A stretch of DNA of 64,000 bases from Sphingosinicella sp041916975 (GTDB lineage Bacteria > Pseudomonadota > Alphaproteobacteria > Sphingomonadales > Sphingomonadaceae). A program made the translations under genes and the position numbers. Every line of letters starts with the position of its first letter. The stretch's first letter is position 1. This document shows positions 28,587 through 37,641 of this stretch, piece after piece. The notes below the pieces were generated by a model that saw only the letters and a program-made list of their open reading frames with translations, did not search any database and was not told where the DNA came from. The stretch is from contig NZ_JAYRYK010000001.1 of the NCBI RefSeq assembly GCF_041916975.1, positions 1,922,001-1,986,000 of the forward strand. Reading direction: 5' to 3'.

Positions 28587-28988
28587 TCAGAGCCCGCCCA
28601 TCTTCGAGATGATACTCCACGTCGTCTCGTCGATCGGCATCACCGAAAGCCGCGACTGGCGGATGAGCGCGATATCCTTCAGCCGCTCATCGGCCTTCAA
28701 CGCCGCGAGCGTCACCGGCGTCTTCAGCGGCTTCACCGCTTCGAGGTCGACGAGGCCGGACTTCTCATCGTCGGGATCGGGGTAGAACTCCGCCGCCACC
28801 TTCGTGATGCCCACGATCTCCTTGCCCTCCACCGAATGGTAGAAGAGCACGAGATCGCCCTTTTTCATCGCGCGCATGTTGCCGAGCGCCTGCGCGTTGC
28901 GCACGCCGTTCCAGTGCGTGCGTTTCGCCTTCACCTGATCGTCCCAGCTCCACTTCGTGGGCTCGGTCTTCACCAGCCAATATGCCAT
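28587..28988 (-). CDS. EVE-domain protein
   Basis: A 133-residue single-domain EVE protein: the start MAYWLVKTEPTKWSWDDQ, then HWNGVRNAQALGNMRAMKKG and GDLVLFYHS. EVE domains are PUA-like and bind modified bases in DNA or RNA; bacterial members are often near nucleic-acid modification genes, but not here. It is the last gene of the acyl-CoA ligase - maleylacetoacetate isomerase - EVE run and starts two bases after the preceding stop. Confidence 0.92.
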   Translation of the reverse strand: MAYWLVKTEPTKWSWDDQVKAKRTHWNGVRNAQALGNMRAMKKGDLVLFYHSVEGKEIVGITKVAAEFYPDPDDEKSGLVDLEAVKPLKTPVTLAALKADERLKDIALIRQSRLSVMPIDETTWSIISKMGGL

Positions 28989-28990
28989 GC

Positions 28991-29632
28991 TCAGCTATCC
29001 GCGTCCGGTTGCGCCTCTGGGCGAGCGTTAAGAAACGCGGGCAGTTTCATCAAGGCCTTGTCGATCTCCACCAGCGTCGGAAAGCGCGAAAGGTCGGTGC
29101 GCTGCCGCCGCGCGTTGTACATCTGCGGCACGAGGCACACGTCGGCGAGCGTCACCTGATCGCCCAGCAGATACGGCCCGGGCGATCCTTCCGCGATCTC
29201 CTCGAGCGGCTGGAAACCTTCTTCGATCCAGTGGCGATACCAGTCGTCGATCGCCTCCTGCTCCTGCCCCATCTGGTTCTTGAGGTATTTCAGCACGCGA
29301 AGATTATCGATCGGGTGGATATCGCACGCGATGATCTGCGCGGCGGCGCGGATGCGCGCGCGCTTCACGGGATCGTCGGAGAGCAGCGCGGGTTCGGGAT
29401 ACGTCTCGTCCAGATATTCGATGATGGCGAGGCTCTGGTTGAGCCCGACGTCGCCGTCGATGAAATAGGGCACGAAGCCCTGCGGGTTCAGCAGCTTGAA
29501 GCCGACGCCGCCCTGCGCGCCCGTGCGCAGATCGATGCCCTTGCTCTCGTAATCGAGTCCCTTGAGGTTCAGCGCGATACGGACCCGATAGGATGCCGAC
29601 GAGCGCCAGTATCCATAAAGCGTGCGCGACAT
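28991..29632 (-). CDS. maiA: maleylacetoacetate isomerase (GST zeta class)
   Basis: A 213-residue glutathione-dependent isomerase of tyrosine/homogentisate catabolism. The N-terminal thioredoxin-like domain starts MSRTLYGYWRSSASYRVRIA, with the SSxSYRVRIAL active-site stretch of the zeta class; QSLAIIEYLDE is the glutathione-binding motif. The ATG at 29632 was chosen for this conserved start. Homogentisate dioxygenase and fumarylacetoacetase are not in the window, so partners lie elsewhere. It lies 25 bases after the acyl-CoA ligase stop. Confidence 0.88.
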   Translation of the reverse strand: MSRTLYGYWRSSASYRVRIALNLKGLDYESKGIDLRTGAQGGVGFKLLNPQGFVPYFIDGDVGLNQSLAIIEYLDETYPEPALLSDDPVKRARIRAAAQIIACDIHPIDNLRVLKYLKNQMGQEQEAIDDWYRHWIEEGFQPLEEIAEGSPGPYLLGDQVTLADVCLVPQMYNARRQRTDLSRFPTLVEIDKALMKLPAFLNARPEAQPDADS

Positions 29633-29657
29633 GCTTTCTCCCTTCAACTGGCCCCCT

Positions 29658-31349
29658 TCAGCTGGCCATCCGGGCTGCTTCGTAGCGGGCACGCTCCTCG
29701 GCGACCAGTTCCTTTCTGGAAAGCTTGCCGATCATCGTCTTGGGAAGGCTCTCGCGGATCTCGACCGCGACCGCGCGTTCATGCTTGCCGACGTGCCCAT
29801 TGAGGTAATCGAGCAGCGCCTTCTCCGTCACGTCCGCGCCGGGCATCAGCGTCACGAACGCCTTCGGCCGCTCGCCGAGATAGGGATCGGGCACGCCGAT
29901 CACGAGCGCTTCCTTCACCGCCTCGTGCTTGTAGAGCACGGCTTCGAGCTGGCTCGGGAACGCCTTGAAGCCGCCCACGACGATCATGTCCTTCAGGCGG
30001 TCGACGACATAGACGTAGCCGTCCGCGTCGATGTAGCCGACGTCGCCGGTGCGCAGCCGGCCATCGATGAACGCCTCGGCGGTCGCCGCGTCCTTCTTCC
30101 AGTAGCCGCGCATGATCTGCGGGCCCGCCACGGTGATCTCGCCGGGTTCGCCCTCCGCCGGCGGCTTCGAAGGGTCTTCTTTGTCGACGATGACGATGCG
30201 CGTGCCGGGCAGCGGCTGGCCGATCGATCCGGGCTTGCCGCCCGTCTCGTAGGGGTTCACCGAAACGACGCCCGAGCTTTCGGTGAGCCCGTAGCCCTCC
30301 ACCAGCTTCGCCTGCGTCTTCGCCTCGAACCGCGCCTTGAGTTCGGCGGGCATCGGCGCCCCGCCCGAAATGCACGCCCGCACGGAGGTCAGGTCGAACT
30401 TTTCGATCTTCGGGCTGTCGAGGAACGCCTGGTACATCGTCGGCACGCCGGGCAGCGCGGTGATGCGGCGGCTCTGGATCGTCTTCAGCGCAAGGACCAG
30501 TTCGAACTTCGGCAGCAGCACCATCTCGCCGCCGCGCAGCACGGTGCGATTGAGGACGCAGGTGTTCGCGAACACGTGGAACAGCGGCAGCGCGCCGAGG
30601 ATGCGGTCCTCGATGTCGGGCTCGGGGTCGATCGCCTGCACCTGCTGCGCGTTCATCGAAAGGTTCGCGTGGGTGAGCACCGCGCCCTTCGGCGTTCCCG
30701 TCGTGCCGCCCGTATATTGCAGCAGCGCGATATCGGCGTGCACGTCGATCTCGGGCGCGTCCTCCAGCCCTTCGTTTTCGAGCAGGCTGGAAAAACGGAT
30801 ATGGCGCAGGTCCGCCTTCACCTTCGAGCGCTCGCGGCTTTTGAACACGCGGTAGAGCAGCGCCTTGCCGGCGGGCAGCACGTCGGCGAGCGAACCGACG
30901 ACGAGGCAGCGCAGGCGAGAGCTTTCCAGCACCTCCGCGATCGTCGGGTAAAGCTGCGCGACGTCGAGGCAGACCATGATGTCGGTCTCGCTGTCCTCCA
31001 CCTGATGGCGAAGCTCGTCCGCCGTGTAGAGCGGCGAGAAGTTCACCACCGTGCCACCCGCCTTCATGATCGCATAGTAAGCGATCACGTATTGCGGGCA
31101 GTTCGGCAGGAAGAGCCCCACCTTGATGCCGCGCCGCACGCCGAGGATCTGGAAGCCCCGCGCCGCCTTGTTCACCGCCTCCGCGATCTCGGCATAGGTA
31201 TAGATGCGCCCCAGGAAATCGATGCAGGCGGCGTCCGGCGTGCGCGCCGCGGCATCTTCCAGAATCCGGTGTACAGGCATCGGCTCCAGCTTCAGATCCC
31301 ACGGCACCGGGTGGCCGTATGCCTGCATCCAATCCATGCCGCCGGGCAT
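29658..31349 (-). CDS. long-chain acyl-CoA ligase (AMP-forming)
   Basis: A 563-residue adenylate-forming enzyme that activates fatty or aromatic acids to CoA esters. The AMP signature is YTGGTTGTPKGA (about residue 215); later motifs are GYGLTESS, GRLRTGDVGYIDADG, DRLKDMI and the C-terminal catalytic Lys in KTMIGKLSRKEL. The start at 31349 has GGGAGAGG in front. It resembles FadD; it is the first gene of the run with maiA and the EVE gene. The substrate chain length is not predictable. Confidence 0.9.
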   Translation of the reverse strand: MPGGMDWMQAYGHPVPWDLKLEPMPVHRILEDAAARTPDAACIDFLGRIYTYAEIAEAVNKAARGFQILGVRRGIKVGLFLPNCPQYVIAYYAIMKAGGTVVNFSPLYTADELRHQVEDSETDIMVCLDVAQLYPTIAEVLESSRLRCLVVGSLADVLPAGKALLYRVFKSRERSKVKADLRHIRFSSLLENEGLEDAPEIDVHADIALLQYTGGTTGTPKGAVLTHANLSMNAQQVQAIDPEPDIEDRILGALPLFHVFANTCVLNRTVLRGGEMVLLPKFELVLALKTIQSRRITALPGVPTMYQAFLDSPKIEKFDLTSVRACISGGAPMPAELKARFEAKTQAKLVEGYGLTESSGVVSVNPYETGGKPGSIGQPLPGTRIVIVDKEDPSKPPAEGEPGEITVAGPQIMRGYWKKDAATAEAFIDGRLRTGDVGYIDADGYVYVVDRLKDMIVVGGFKAFPSQLEAVLYKHEAVKEALVIGVPDPYLGERPKAFVTLMPGADVTEKALLDYLNGHVGKHERAVAVEIRESLPKTMIGKLSRKELVAEERARYEAARMAS

Positions 31350-31378
31350 CGTCCTCTCCCGCAGTGCGTTTGGCGCGA

Positions 31379-32065
31379 CTATAGCGCCTGTGTCTGAACT
31401 TTCGCTGAAAATCCCGGGAATTCGAGGCCGGTGAGCCGCGCGAGGTCGGCAAGCGCCTGCGCTTCGCTCGTCACCTTGATCGCCGCCATGCCCATCGCGG
31501 CGGCGGGTTTGCAGTTGATGCCGAGGTCGTCGAGGTACACGCACGCCTCCGGCGCCACGCCCAGCGCGTCGCACATCATCTGGTAGATGCGCGGATCGGG
31601 CTTGCGCACGCCAACCTTCGCGCTTTCGATCACATGCTCGAACCGCGCCAAAATCGCTTCGACGGCGCGCGCCTTTTCGGGATCGGCCACCATGCCCGCC
31701 CCGCGCCCGACCTTGGCATTGTTGGTGATGCAGCCGATGCGAATACCCGCCGCCGTCAGCGTATCGAGCGCTGCCACCATCGCCGGGCGGATATCCCCCG
31801 CAAGCAGGCTCAGCACGTCGCGCCCCGCGATCCGATACCCCTGCGCCGCGGCCTCCTCGGCGAACAGCGCATCGAAGGCGTCTGCGTCAATCTCGCTGCG
31901 TTCGAGCCGCGCCCAGGCGTTTCGGTCGGGGTCCGCCGCGTTGATCCGCCGGATACTGTCCCGCGGCAAACCCCGAGACGCCTCGTATCGGTTGAATGCC
32001 TCGAACGGCGATGACGTGATCACCCCGCCGAAATCCCAGAGCACCGCCCTCACTTCAGGCCGCAC
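31379..32065 (-). CDS. HAD-family hydrolase (subfamily IA)
   Basis: A phosphatase-like protein of about 228 residues. The nucleophile motif is LWDFGGVITSSP, where the usual DxD second Asp is replaced by Gly, as in epoxide-hydrolase-N-terminal-like HADs. ITNNAK is motif II, GVRKPDPRIY carries the Lys, and VYLDDLGIN the acidic pair. A GTG at 32065 overlaps the upstream MBL gene by 11 bases; another GTG at 32053 would remove the overlap. With the DxD variation, classical phosphatase activity is doubtful. Confidence 0.82.
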   Translation of the reverse strand: MRPEVRAVLWDFGGVITSSPFEAFNRYEASRGLPRDSIRRINAADPDRNAWARLERSEIDADAFDALFAEEAAAQGYRIAGRDVLSLLAGDIRPAMVAALDTLTAAGIRIGCITNNAKVGRGAGMVADPEKARAVEAILARFEHVIESAKVGVRKPDPRIYQMMCDALGVAPEACVYLDDLGINCKPAAAMGMAAIKVTSEAQALADLARLTGLEFPGFSAKVQTQAL

Positions 32066-33152
32066 GATACCAGTCCACCCCGTCCGTCCGTGCGCGCACG
32101 GCACGGCCCCGCCGCTCCAGATAATGCAGGTGCGCCAGCGTCTCGCCCGTCGCCATCATGATCTCGTCGTCGCCGACCGGACGGCGGAACAGCACCTCGA
32201 AGCAATCATGCGCGCGCTTCGGCACCGCGATGAACGCCTCCAGCGCATCGAGCTTTTGATGGTGATCGGCCTCAAGCTGGTTGAGCCTTGCGTGCAGCCC
32301 CCGGAACGGTTCGTTGTGCGCGGGCAGCACGTAAAGCTCCTGATCGAGGCCGCGCAGCTTCTCGATGCTCGCAAGCCAGTCGCCGAGCGGGTCGGCCTCG
32401 GGCTCGGTCGAATACACTGACACGTTCGATGTGATGCGCGGCAGCACCTGATCGCCGGCGATCATCAGTCCATCGTCATCAGCGACAAGGCAGGCGTGCT
32501 CGGGCGTATGCCCGCGCCCGACGACCACCCGCCAAGCCCGCTCCCCGATGCGCAGCACGTCGCCATCGGCGATCCGGATAAAGCTCGAGGGCAGGCGCGA
32601 AACGGCGCGGGCAAAGCGGCCCCACCCGCGTCCGCGGAACGTGTCCAGCGCCTCATCAGGCCACCCGGCGGCACGGTAGAAGTCGACAGCCTGTTCCGGC
32701 GGTGCATCGGCGATATCGAGCGTCAGCATCCGCGCCATCAGATACTCGGTGCGCGCCATCAGCAGCGGCGCCCCGCTCTTGTAGGTCAGCCAGCCCGCAA
32801 GCCCGAGATGGTCGGGGTGATAGTGCGTGACGATGACCCGCGTGATCGGCCGCCCCGCCAGCGGCCCAGCGAGCAGTTCGCGCCACACGCTCTTGCAGCC
32901 TTCGGTATTGAGCCCCGTGTCGACGATCGCCCAGCCCTCGCCGTCATCCAGCACCCAGAGGTTGATGTGGTCGAGGCTCATCGGCAGCGGCATACGCAGC
33001 CAGAACACGCCGGTCGCGACCTCGTGCAGCTTGCCCGAAGCCGGCACCCAGCGGCCGAGCGGATAGAAGAGGCCGCGCCGCTCCTCACCCTCGTCGGGCG
33101 GAAGCGCGTGGTCCGCGAGCGATGCGTCGCCGATGGAAGAGTCGGCCTTCAT
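32055..33152 (-). CDS. MBL-fold metallo-hydrolase
   Basis: A 365-residue metallo-beta-lactamase-fold protein with THYHPDHLG (about residue 110), GHTPEHACLV, GDQVLPRI and PAHNEPFRG, all metal ligands. The C-terminal about 80 residues look like a winged-helix cap as in LACTB2-type enzymes. Members hydrolyse thioesters, RNA or lactones. It is coupled to the HAD gene downstream. A second, different MBL protein lies at 40289. Confidence 0.88.
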   Translation of the reverse strand: MKADSSIGDASLADHALPPDEGEERRGLFYPLGRWVPASGKLHEVATGVFWLRMPLPMSLDHINLWVLDDGEGWAIVDTGLNTEGCKSVWRELLAGPLAGRPITRVIVTHYHPDHLGLAGWLTYKSGAPLLMARTEYLMARMLTLDIADAPPEQAVDFYRAAGWPDEALDTFRGRGWGRFARAVSRLPSSFIRIADGDVLRIGERAWRVVVGRGHTPEHACLVADDDGLMIAGDQVLPRITSNVSVYSTEPEADPLGDWLASIEKLRGLDQELYVLPAHNEPFRGLHARLNQLEADHHQKLDALEAFIAVPKRAHDCFEVLFRRPVGDDEIMMATGETLAHLHYLERRGRAVRARTDGVDWYRAA

Positions 33153-33203
33153 GTCGTCTTCGGCTTAGGCCGCACGGCACGCCGCATCGACCTCACGGAA
33201 ACG

Positions 33204-33851
33204 TCAGCCCTGATCGGCGTCGTCCAGCGCTTCCTGCGCGGCGCGGGCCGCTTCGGCGCGCTCCTTGCGCAGCTCTTCCAGAAGTTCGTCGCGGTCGTGA
33301 TCGAACGTCATGTCGACGCGCTCGATACCCGCCTTCTTCGCCGCCACCGCGACGAGCGCATCGAGTTCGCGCTGTGAGCAGAGGCCGAGCGTCACCGGGT
33401 CTTTCGGCGTGATGTTCTGGATGTTCCAGTGCGTCTTGTCGCGGATCGCGGAGATCGTCGTCTTCGTCGTGCCGATGATGCGCGAGATCTGCGCGTCGGT
33501 GATCTCGGGGTGGTTGCGCACGATCCAGGCGATGCCGTCCGGCTTGTCCTGCCGCTTCGATACCGGTGTGTAGCGCGGCCCCTTAGTGCGGCGCTGCTGC
33601 TCCGGCCCCTTCTGCAGCACGAGGCTGTGCGCAGGATTCGCCTGACCCTTGTCGAGCTCGGCCTGCGTCAGGTCGCCGGCCCGGATCGGATCGCGCGGGA
33701 TATGCTTCGCGGACGCCGTCTCATCGGCGATCGCCTGCACTTCGAGCACATGCAACCCGCAGAAATCGGCGATCTGTGAGAAGGTGAGCGCCGTGTTGTC
33801 GACCAGCCATGCAGCGGTCGCGTGCGGCATCAGCGGGTAGTTCTGGGCCAT
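33204..33851 (-). CDS. trcR: cell-cycle transcriptional regulator TrcR (DUF1013)
   Basis: A 215-residue protein of the DUF1013 family, highly conserved in Alphaproteobacteria. It starts MAQNYPLMPHATAAWLVDNT, contains LTFSQIADFCGLHVLEVQAI and, in the middle, DAQISRIIGTTKTTISAIRD (helix-turn-helix), then TLGLCSQRELDALVAVA. Family members bind DNA and RNA polymerase and affect cell-cycle gene expression. The tail is a charged helix. It stands alone on the minus strand. Confidence 0.9.
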   Translation of the reverse strand: MAQNYPLMPHATAAWLVDNTALTFSQIADFCGLHVLEVQAIADETASAKHIPRDPIRAGDLTQAELDKGQANPAHSLVLQKGPEQQRRTKGPRYTPVSKRQDKPDGIAWIVRNHPEITDAQISRIIGTTKTTISAIRDKTHWNIQNITPKDPVTLGLCSQRELDALVAVAAKKAGIERVDMTFDHDRDELLEELRKERAEAARAAQEALDDADQG

Positions 33852-33879
33852 GGCAGCTACGCCTTTTCTCGAAAGAGCG

Positions 33880-33910
33880 AAATAAAAGGGCCGCCCTTTG
33901 GGGGGCGGCC
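33880..33910 (-). terminator. intrinsic terminator of the agt gene
   Basis: On the minus strand GGCCGCCC and GGGCGGCC form an 8-bp stem followed by a T-rich tail (CTTTTATTT), 26 bases after the glycosyltransferase stop. It separates the plcP-agt operon from trcR. Confidence 0.8.
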
Positions 33911-33935
33911 GGTACGCTTAAACTATAGGCACGGC

Positions 33936-34955
33936 TCAAGCCGCGATCAAGGGATTTAGCGGCACGAGCGCGCCGCAGAACTCCGCCGCGGCGCGTTCCC
34001 AGCTGAAACTGCGGCCATAAGCAGCGCACGCAGCGCGATCCTTGCCGAGCGCGCCGGTGATGGCGGCGTCGAGGTCTTCATCGAGACAGCCCGTCTCCGG
34101 CGTCACGATGTCGATCGGCCCCTGCACGGGATAGGCCGCCACGGGAACACCGGAGGCCAATGCCTCGATCAGCACCATACCGAACGTGTCAGTGCGGCTT
34201 GGGAACACGAACACATCAGCGCCTGCATAAGCCGAAGCGAGCGCCGCACCGCGAAGCGCGCCGAGGAAGATCGCATCGGGAAACTGCCGTTCGAGTGCCT
34301 TTCGCGCCGGGCCGTCACCCACCACAACGCGCGTGCCCGGATGACGCGTGGCGAGGAACGCCCCGATGTTCTTTTCCACCGCAACGCGCCCCACATAAAG
34401 CTGGATGGGCCGGGGCAGCGCCGCATAGGCCGCGTGCGGCGCGCTATCCGCCGAGAAGTTCGCAAGGTCGACACCGCGTCCGAACGGCGCCGTGGGGCCG
34501 ATGCCCTGCGCGGCGAGCTGACGGCGCAGGCTCGGCGTCGCGGCGAGAACGCTCGCGGCGGGGCCGTGGAACCAGCGCTCGTACCGCCAGAACCATGCCG
34601 CCGGAAGCCCCGTGCGCGCCGATACATAGTCCGGGAAGTGCGTGTGATAGGCCGTCGTGAACGGAAAACCTGCGCGCAGACACCAGCGCCGCACAGCGAG
34701 CCCAAGCGGGCCTTCGGTGGCGATATGGATGGCGTCGGCGCCGAAGGTACGCAAACGCCGCCCGACCTGGCCGGTGGTGGCAAGCGCCAGCCGGATTTCG
34801 CCGTAGCCGGGGCAGGGCAGCGACGGCCACGCATTGGGCGAAAGCACCAGCACGTCGTGCCCGGCGCGCTCCAGCTCCCCACGTACCATCTGCAGCGTGC
34901 GCACCACGCCGTTCACCTGCGGCTCCCACGCATCCGTGACGATCGCGATGCGCAT
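33936..34955 (-). CDS. agt: GT4 glycosyltransferase (Agt-like, glycolipid synthesis)
   Basis: A 339-residue retaining glycosyltransferase. The N-terminal Rossmann domain starts MRIAIVTDAWEPQVNGVV; HTHFPDYV is the typical acceptor loop; the C-terminal domain has VGRVAVEKNI and SRTDTFGMVLIEALASG, with the EX7E-like donor site. The SQD2/MgtA-like sequence fits alphaproteobacterial Agt proteins that glycosylate diacylglycerol under phosphate shortage. It follows plcP by 10 bases, the known arrangement for replacing phospholipids by glycolipids. The sugar donor cannot be told. A strong terminator follows. Confidence 0.82.
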   Translation of the reverse strand: MRIAIVTDAWEPQVNGVVRTLQMVRGELERAGHDVLVLSPNAWPSLPCPGYGEIRLALATTGQVGRRLRTFGADAIHIATEGPLGLAVRRWCLRAGFPFTTAYHTHFPDYVSARTGLPAAWFWRYERWFHGPAASVLAATPSLRRQLAAQGIGPTAPFGRGVDLANFSADSAPHAAYAALPRPIQLYVGRVAVEKNIGAFLATRHPGTRVVVGDGPARKALERQFPDAIFLGALRGAALASAYAGADVFVFPSRTDTFGMVLIEALASGVPVAAYPVQGPIDIVTPETGCLDEDLDAAITGALGKDRAACAAYGRSFSWERAAAEFCGALVPLNPLIAA

Positions 34956-34965
34956 GGAAACGGGC

Positions 34966-35817
34966 TCAGGCCGCGTTTGCTTGCTGCATGGGAAGCACGC
35001 GCCCGTTCACCTCGTCGGCCCAGTGCAGAATCTCCATCTCGCCGTTGAAGTGCTCAACGAGCGCAGTGCATCCCTCCACCCAGTCGCCGTCGTTGTAGTA
35101 GACGACGTCGCCGAACATCCGCTCCTCGGCGGTGTGGATATGGCCGCAGACGACACCGTCGAGGCCGCGGTCCCCTGCCGCCTTGGCCACCGCCTCCTCG
35201 AAGCGGCTGATGAACTCCACAGCGTTCTTAACCTTGTGCTTGGCGTGCTTGGAAAGCGACCAGTAGGGCTTGCCAAGGCGCGCTCGCACCTTATTGACCA
35301 GCATGTTCAGCCGCATGAGCATCTCGTAGGCGGCGTCTCCGAGGAAGGCGAGCCAGCGCGCGTAGAGCACCACGGCGTCGAACTCGTCGCCGTGCAGCAC
35401 CAGCAGGCGGCGGCCGTCGGCAGTCTCGTGGATCGCCTTCGACCGTATCTCAACGCCGCCGAAGCTGAGCCCGGTGAACTGGCGGAACACTTCATCGTGA
35501 TTGCCGGGAATGTAGATGACGCGCGTGCCGCGCTTGGCGCGCTTCAGCAGGCGCCACACGATATCGTTGTGCTTCGCTGGCCAATACCAGCTCTTCTTCA
35601 GCCGCCAGCCGTCGATGATATCGCCCACGAGATAGAGCGTGTCGGAATCGACACTGTCGAGGAAATCGATGAGCAGTTCGGCGTTGCAGCCGCGCGTGCC
35701 GAGATGCACATCCGAAATCCAGATCGTGCGGTAACGGCGGCGATCGCTCTTGCGGACTTCTGGCTCACTCGGCCGAAGCGTCGCGACACGTTCGACGAAT
35801 TCGCCGGGCGCAAACAT
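34966..35817 (-). CDS. plcP: metallophosphoesterase PlcP (phospholipase C for lipid remodelling)
   Basis: A 283-residue calcineurin-like phosphoesterase. Metal motifs are ISDVHLGTRG, GDIIDGW, GNHDE, LHGDEFD and GHIHTAEER. The segments KKSWYWPAKHNDIVWRLL and KAIHETADGRR match the alphaproteobacterial PlcP family (as in Sinorhizobium), which removes head groups of phosphatidylethanolamine and related lipids to give diacylglycerol, and not LpxH. The ATG at 35817 has GGAGG in front; a GTG 18 bases upstream is less likely. With agt it forms a two-gene operon. I looked for a PHO box upstream and saw no convincing one. Confidence 0.87.
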   Translation of the reverse strand: MFAPGEFVERVATLRPSEPEVRKSDRRRYRTIWISDVHLGTRGCNAELLIDFLDSVDSDTLYLVGDIIDGWRLKKSWYWPAKHNDIVWRLLKRAKRGTRVIYIPGNHDEVFRQFTGLSFGGVEIRSKAIHETADGRRLLVLHGDEFDAVVLYARWLAFLGDAAYEMLMRLNMLVNKVRARLGKPYWSLSKHAKHKVKNAVEFISRFEEAVAKAAGDRGLDGVVCGHIHTAEERMFGDVVYYNDGDWVEGCTALVEHFNGEMEILHWADEVNGRVLPMQQANAA

Positions 35818-35945
35818 ATTCAAGTCGACCTCCACTGGCGGACGGCTGTTTGCGCGCCAGCGTATCGCGTCATTGCGTTACGGTTTGCAGGCCGAATTAT
35901 GAAGGTTTTGCGCGAGTCGCGGCAAAGATGAGGGTCGGAATCGTA

Positions 35946-36566
35946 TCAGGAATCGATGCGGATATGCCCCGGTAGACCGGCCACGCGCGCGAGCCATCCC
36001 TGCACGCGCGGATAGCCCGTAAGATCGAATCCGCCGCCTTCCTCGCATACGTGCGTGTAGGCGTAGAGCGCAATATCGGCGAGGCTGATGCTGCTCCCGA
36101 CAAACCACTGGCGATGCGTCAGATGCTCATCCATCAGTTTAAGTGCGGCCTCGCCGGCTGCGCGCTTGCCGTCGATCTGTGCACGCTGTGCGTCCGAGAG
36201 GGCATCGCGCCCGACATATGCGAGCCAGAAGCGTAGCGTCGCGATGTTGGGCTCGTGGTTGTATTGCTCCCAGAACATCCAGCGCAGCATGTCCGCCTCG
36301 TCCCAGCGGTCCGCCGGGATCAGTGCCGAGCCTTTTGCGAGATAGAAGATTGCCGCGTTCGATTCCGGCAAATATCGGTCGCCGACCTGCAGCACGGGCA
36401 CCCGGCCGTTCGCGTTCACCGTGGAAAGATAGGCGGGCGTTCGCGTCTCGCCCTTGCGGATGTCGTAGAGCCTGCGCTCCAGCGGGAAGCCAAGATGTGC
36501 GGCCGTCAGCCGGATCTTGTAGCAATTGCCCGAAACCGGGTCTTCATGCAGCGTCAGCCTGTCCAT
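35946..36566 (-). CDS. glutathione S-transferase family protein
   Basis: A 206-residue GST-fold protein: MDRLTLHEDPVSGNCYKIRL at the N-terminus with the catalytic-type Ser/Cys region, GRVPVLQVGD and the glutathione-binding ESNAAIFYLA. The C-terminal helical domain has FVGSSISLADIALYAY. Its start lies within the end of the quinone oxidoreductase gene (23-base overlap), so the pair is co-transcribed, and both may handle electrophilic or quinone compounds. Confidence 0.9.
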   Translation of the reverse strand: MDRLTLHEDPVSGNCYKIRLTAAHLGFPLERRLYDIRKGETRTPAYLSTVNANGRVPVLQVGDRYLPESNAAIFYLAKGSALIPADRWDEADMLRWMFWEQYNHEPNIATLRFWLAYVGRDALSDAQRAQIDGKRAAGEAALKLMDEHLTHRQWFVGSSISLADIALYAYTHVCEEGGGFDLTGYPRVQGWLARVAGLPGHIRIDS

Positions 36567-37566
36567 GCGCGATCTCCAGTACGACCTTGCCCACGTGTTC
36601 GCCGGATTCGAGATAACGGTGCGCGTCCGCTGCTGCCTCCAGCGGGAAGACACGGTCGACGACAGCCTTCAGCCCGCCGCTCGCGAACAGCGGCCACACA
36701 TCGGCGGCGAGGCTGTCGGCAAGCAGCGATTTATATTCAACGCTGCGGGGGCGCAGCATCGATCCGGTAAGGATCAGCCCCTTGCGCATCACTGCGCCGA
36801 GATCGAGTTCGCCCGTGATCCCACGCTGGAATGCGATCGAGACGTGCCGTCCACTCTCGCCGAGGCATTTGACGTTGCGCGCGAGATAGTCACCGCCCAC
36901 CATGTCGAGTACGAGATTGACGCCGCGCCCACCCGTGATCGCGGCGACCTCGGCAACGAAATCCTGCGCCTTGTAATCGATCGCGTGATCGGCGCCGAGC
37001 GCCAGCGCGGCCGCACATTTCTCCGCGCTGCCGCAGGTGACGATCGACGTGAGCCCGAACGCCTTGCAGAGCAGGATCGCGGTGACGCCGATGCCGCTGG
37101 TGCCGCCGTGGATGAGCGCGGTTTCGCCCGGCGCGCCGTAGCCGCGTTCGAAGAGGTTGGACCACACCGTGAAATAGGTCTCGGGCAGGCTCGCCGCTTC
37201 GACAAGCGACAGGCCATCGGGCACCGGCAGGCATTGGCCTTCGGGCACGATGCAATACTCCGCATAGCCGCCGCCCGCGACGAGCGCGCACACCTGCTGG
37301 CCGATCTGCAAACGGCCAGTGCCAGTGCCCACCGCGACGATTTCGCCCGCGATCTCCAGCCCCGGAATCGAGGGCGCGCCGGGCGGCATCGGATAGAGGC
37401 CGAGGCGCTGCAGCACGTCCGGCCGGTTCACCCCCGCGGCGGCGACCTTCACCAGCACCTCGCCGTCCTTCGGCAAGGGCACGGGGCGGCGGACGGGAAC
37501 GAGCACTTCCGGGCCGCCGGGGCCTTCGGGATCGATCGCGATCATGTCCTTTGGAACCCCGGCCAT
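36544..37566 (-). CDS. NAD(P)H quinone oxidoreductase (zinc-independent MDR, PIG3-like)
   Basis: A 340-residue medium-chain reductase: N-terminal GroES-like domain with PGLEIAGEIVAVG, and a Rossmann fold with ALIHGGTSGIGVTAILL binding NADPH. The structural zinc Cys cluster is absent, as in quinone reductases. It is divergent from a DUF1192 gene, an arrangement often seen in Alphaproteobacteria, and overlaps the GST gene downstream. It likely reduces quinones or enones. Confidence 0.9.
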   Translation of the reverse strand: MAGVPKDMIAIDPEGPGGPEVLVPVRRPVPLPKDGEVLVKVAAAGVNRPDVLQRLGLYPMPPGAPSIPGLEIAGEIVAVGTGTGRLQIGQQVCALVAGGGYAEYCIVPEGQCLPVPDGLSLVEAASLPETYFTVWSNLFERGYGAPGETALIHGGTSGIGVTAILLCKAFGLTSIVTCGSAEKCAAALALGADHAIDYKAQDFVAEVAAITGGRGVNLVLDMVGGDYLARNVKCLGESGRHVSIAFQRGITGELDLGAVMRKGLILTGSMLRPRSVEYKSLLADSLAADVWPLFASGGLKAVVDRVFPLEAAADAHRYLESGEHVGKVVLEIAHGQADAA

Positions 37567-37641
37567 GACGTCACCCTCCCCCTTGTTCGCGGCGCCCCTC
37601 TAGCGCAGATTGCGCGGCCATTCCAGACACGGGTTAACCCT

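Noticed and set aside
29658..31574. Longer version of the acyl-CoA ligase, 75 residues more at the N-terminus
   Set aside because: The extra part overlaps the HAD gene, is Arg-rich and unlike the family; the ATG at 31349 has a good ribosome binding site.
35818..35945. PHO box in front of plcP
   Set aside because: I compared the region with CTGTCAT-N4-CTGTCAT by eye; only single half-site-like pieces were found, not a spaced pair.
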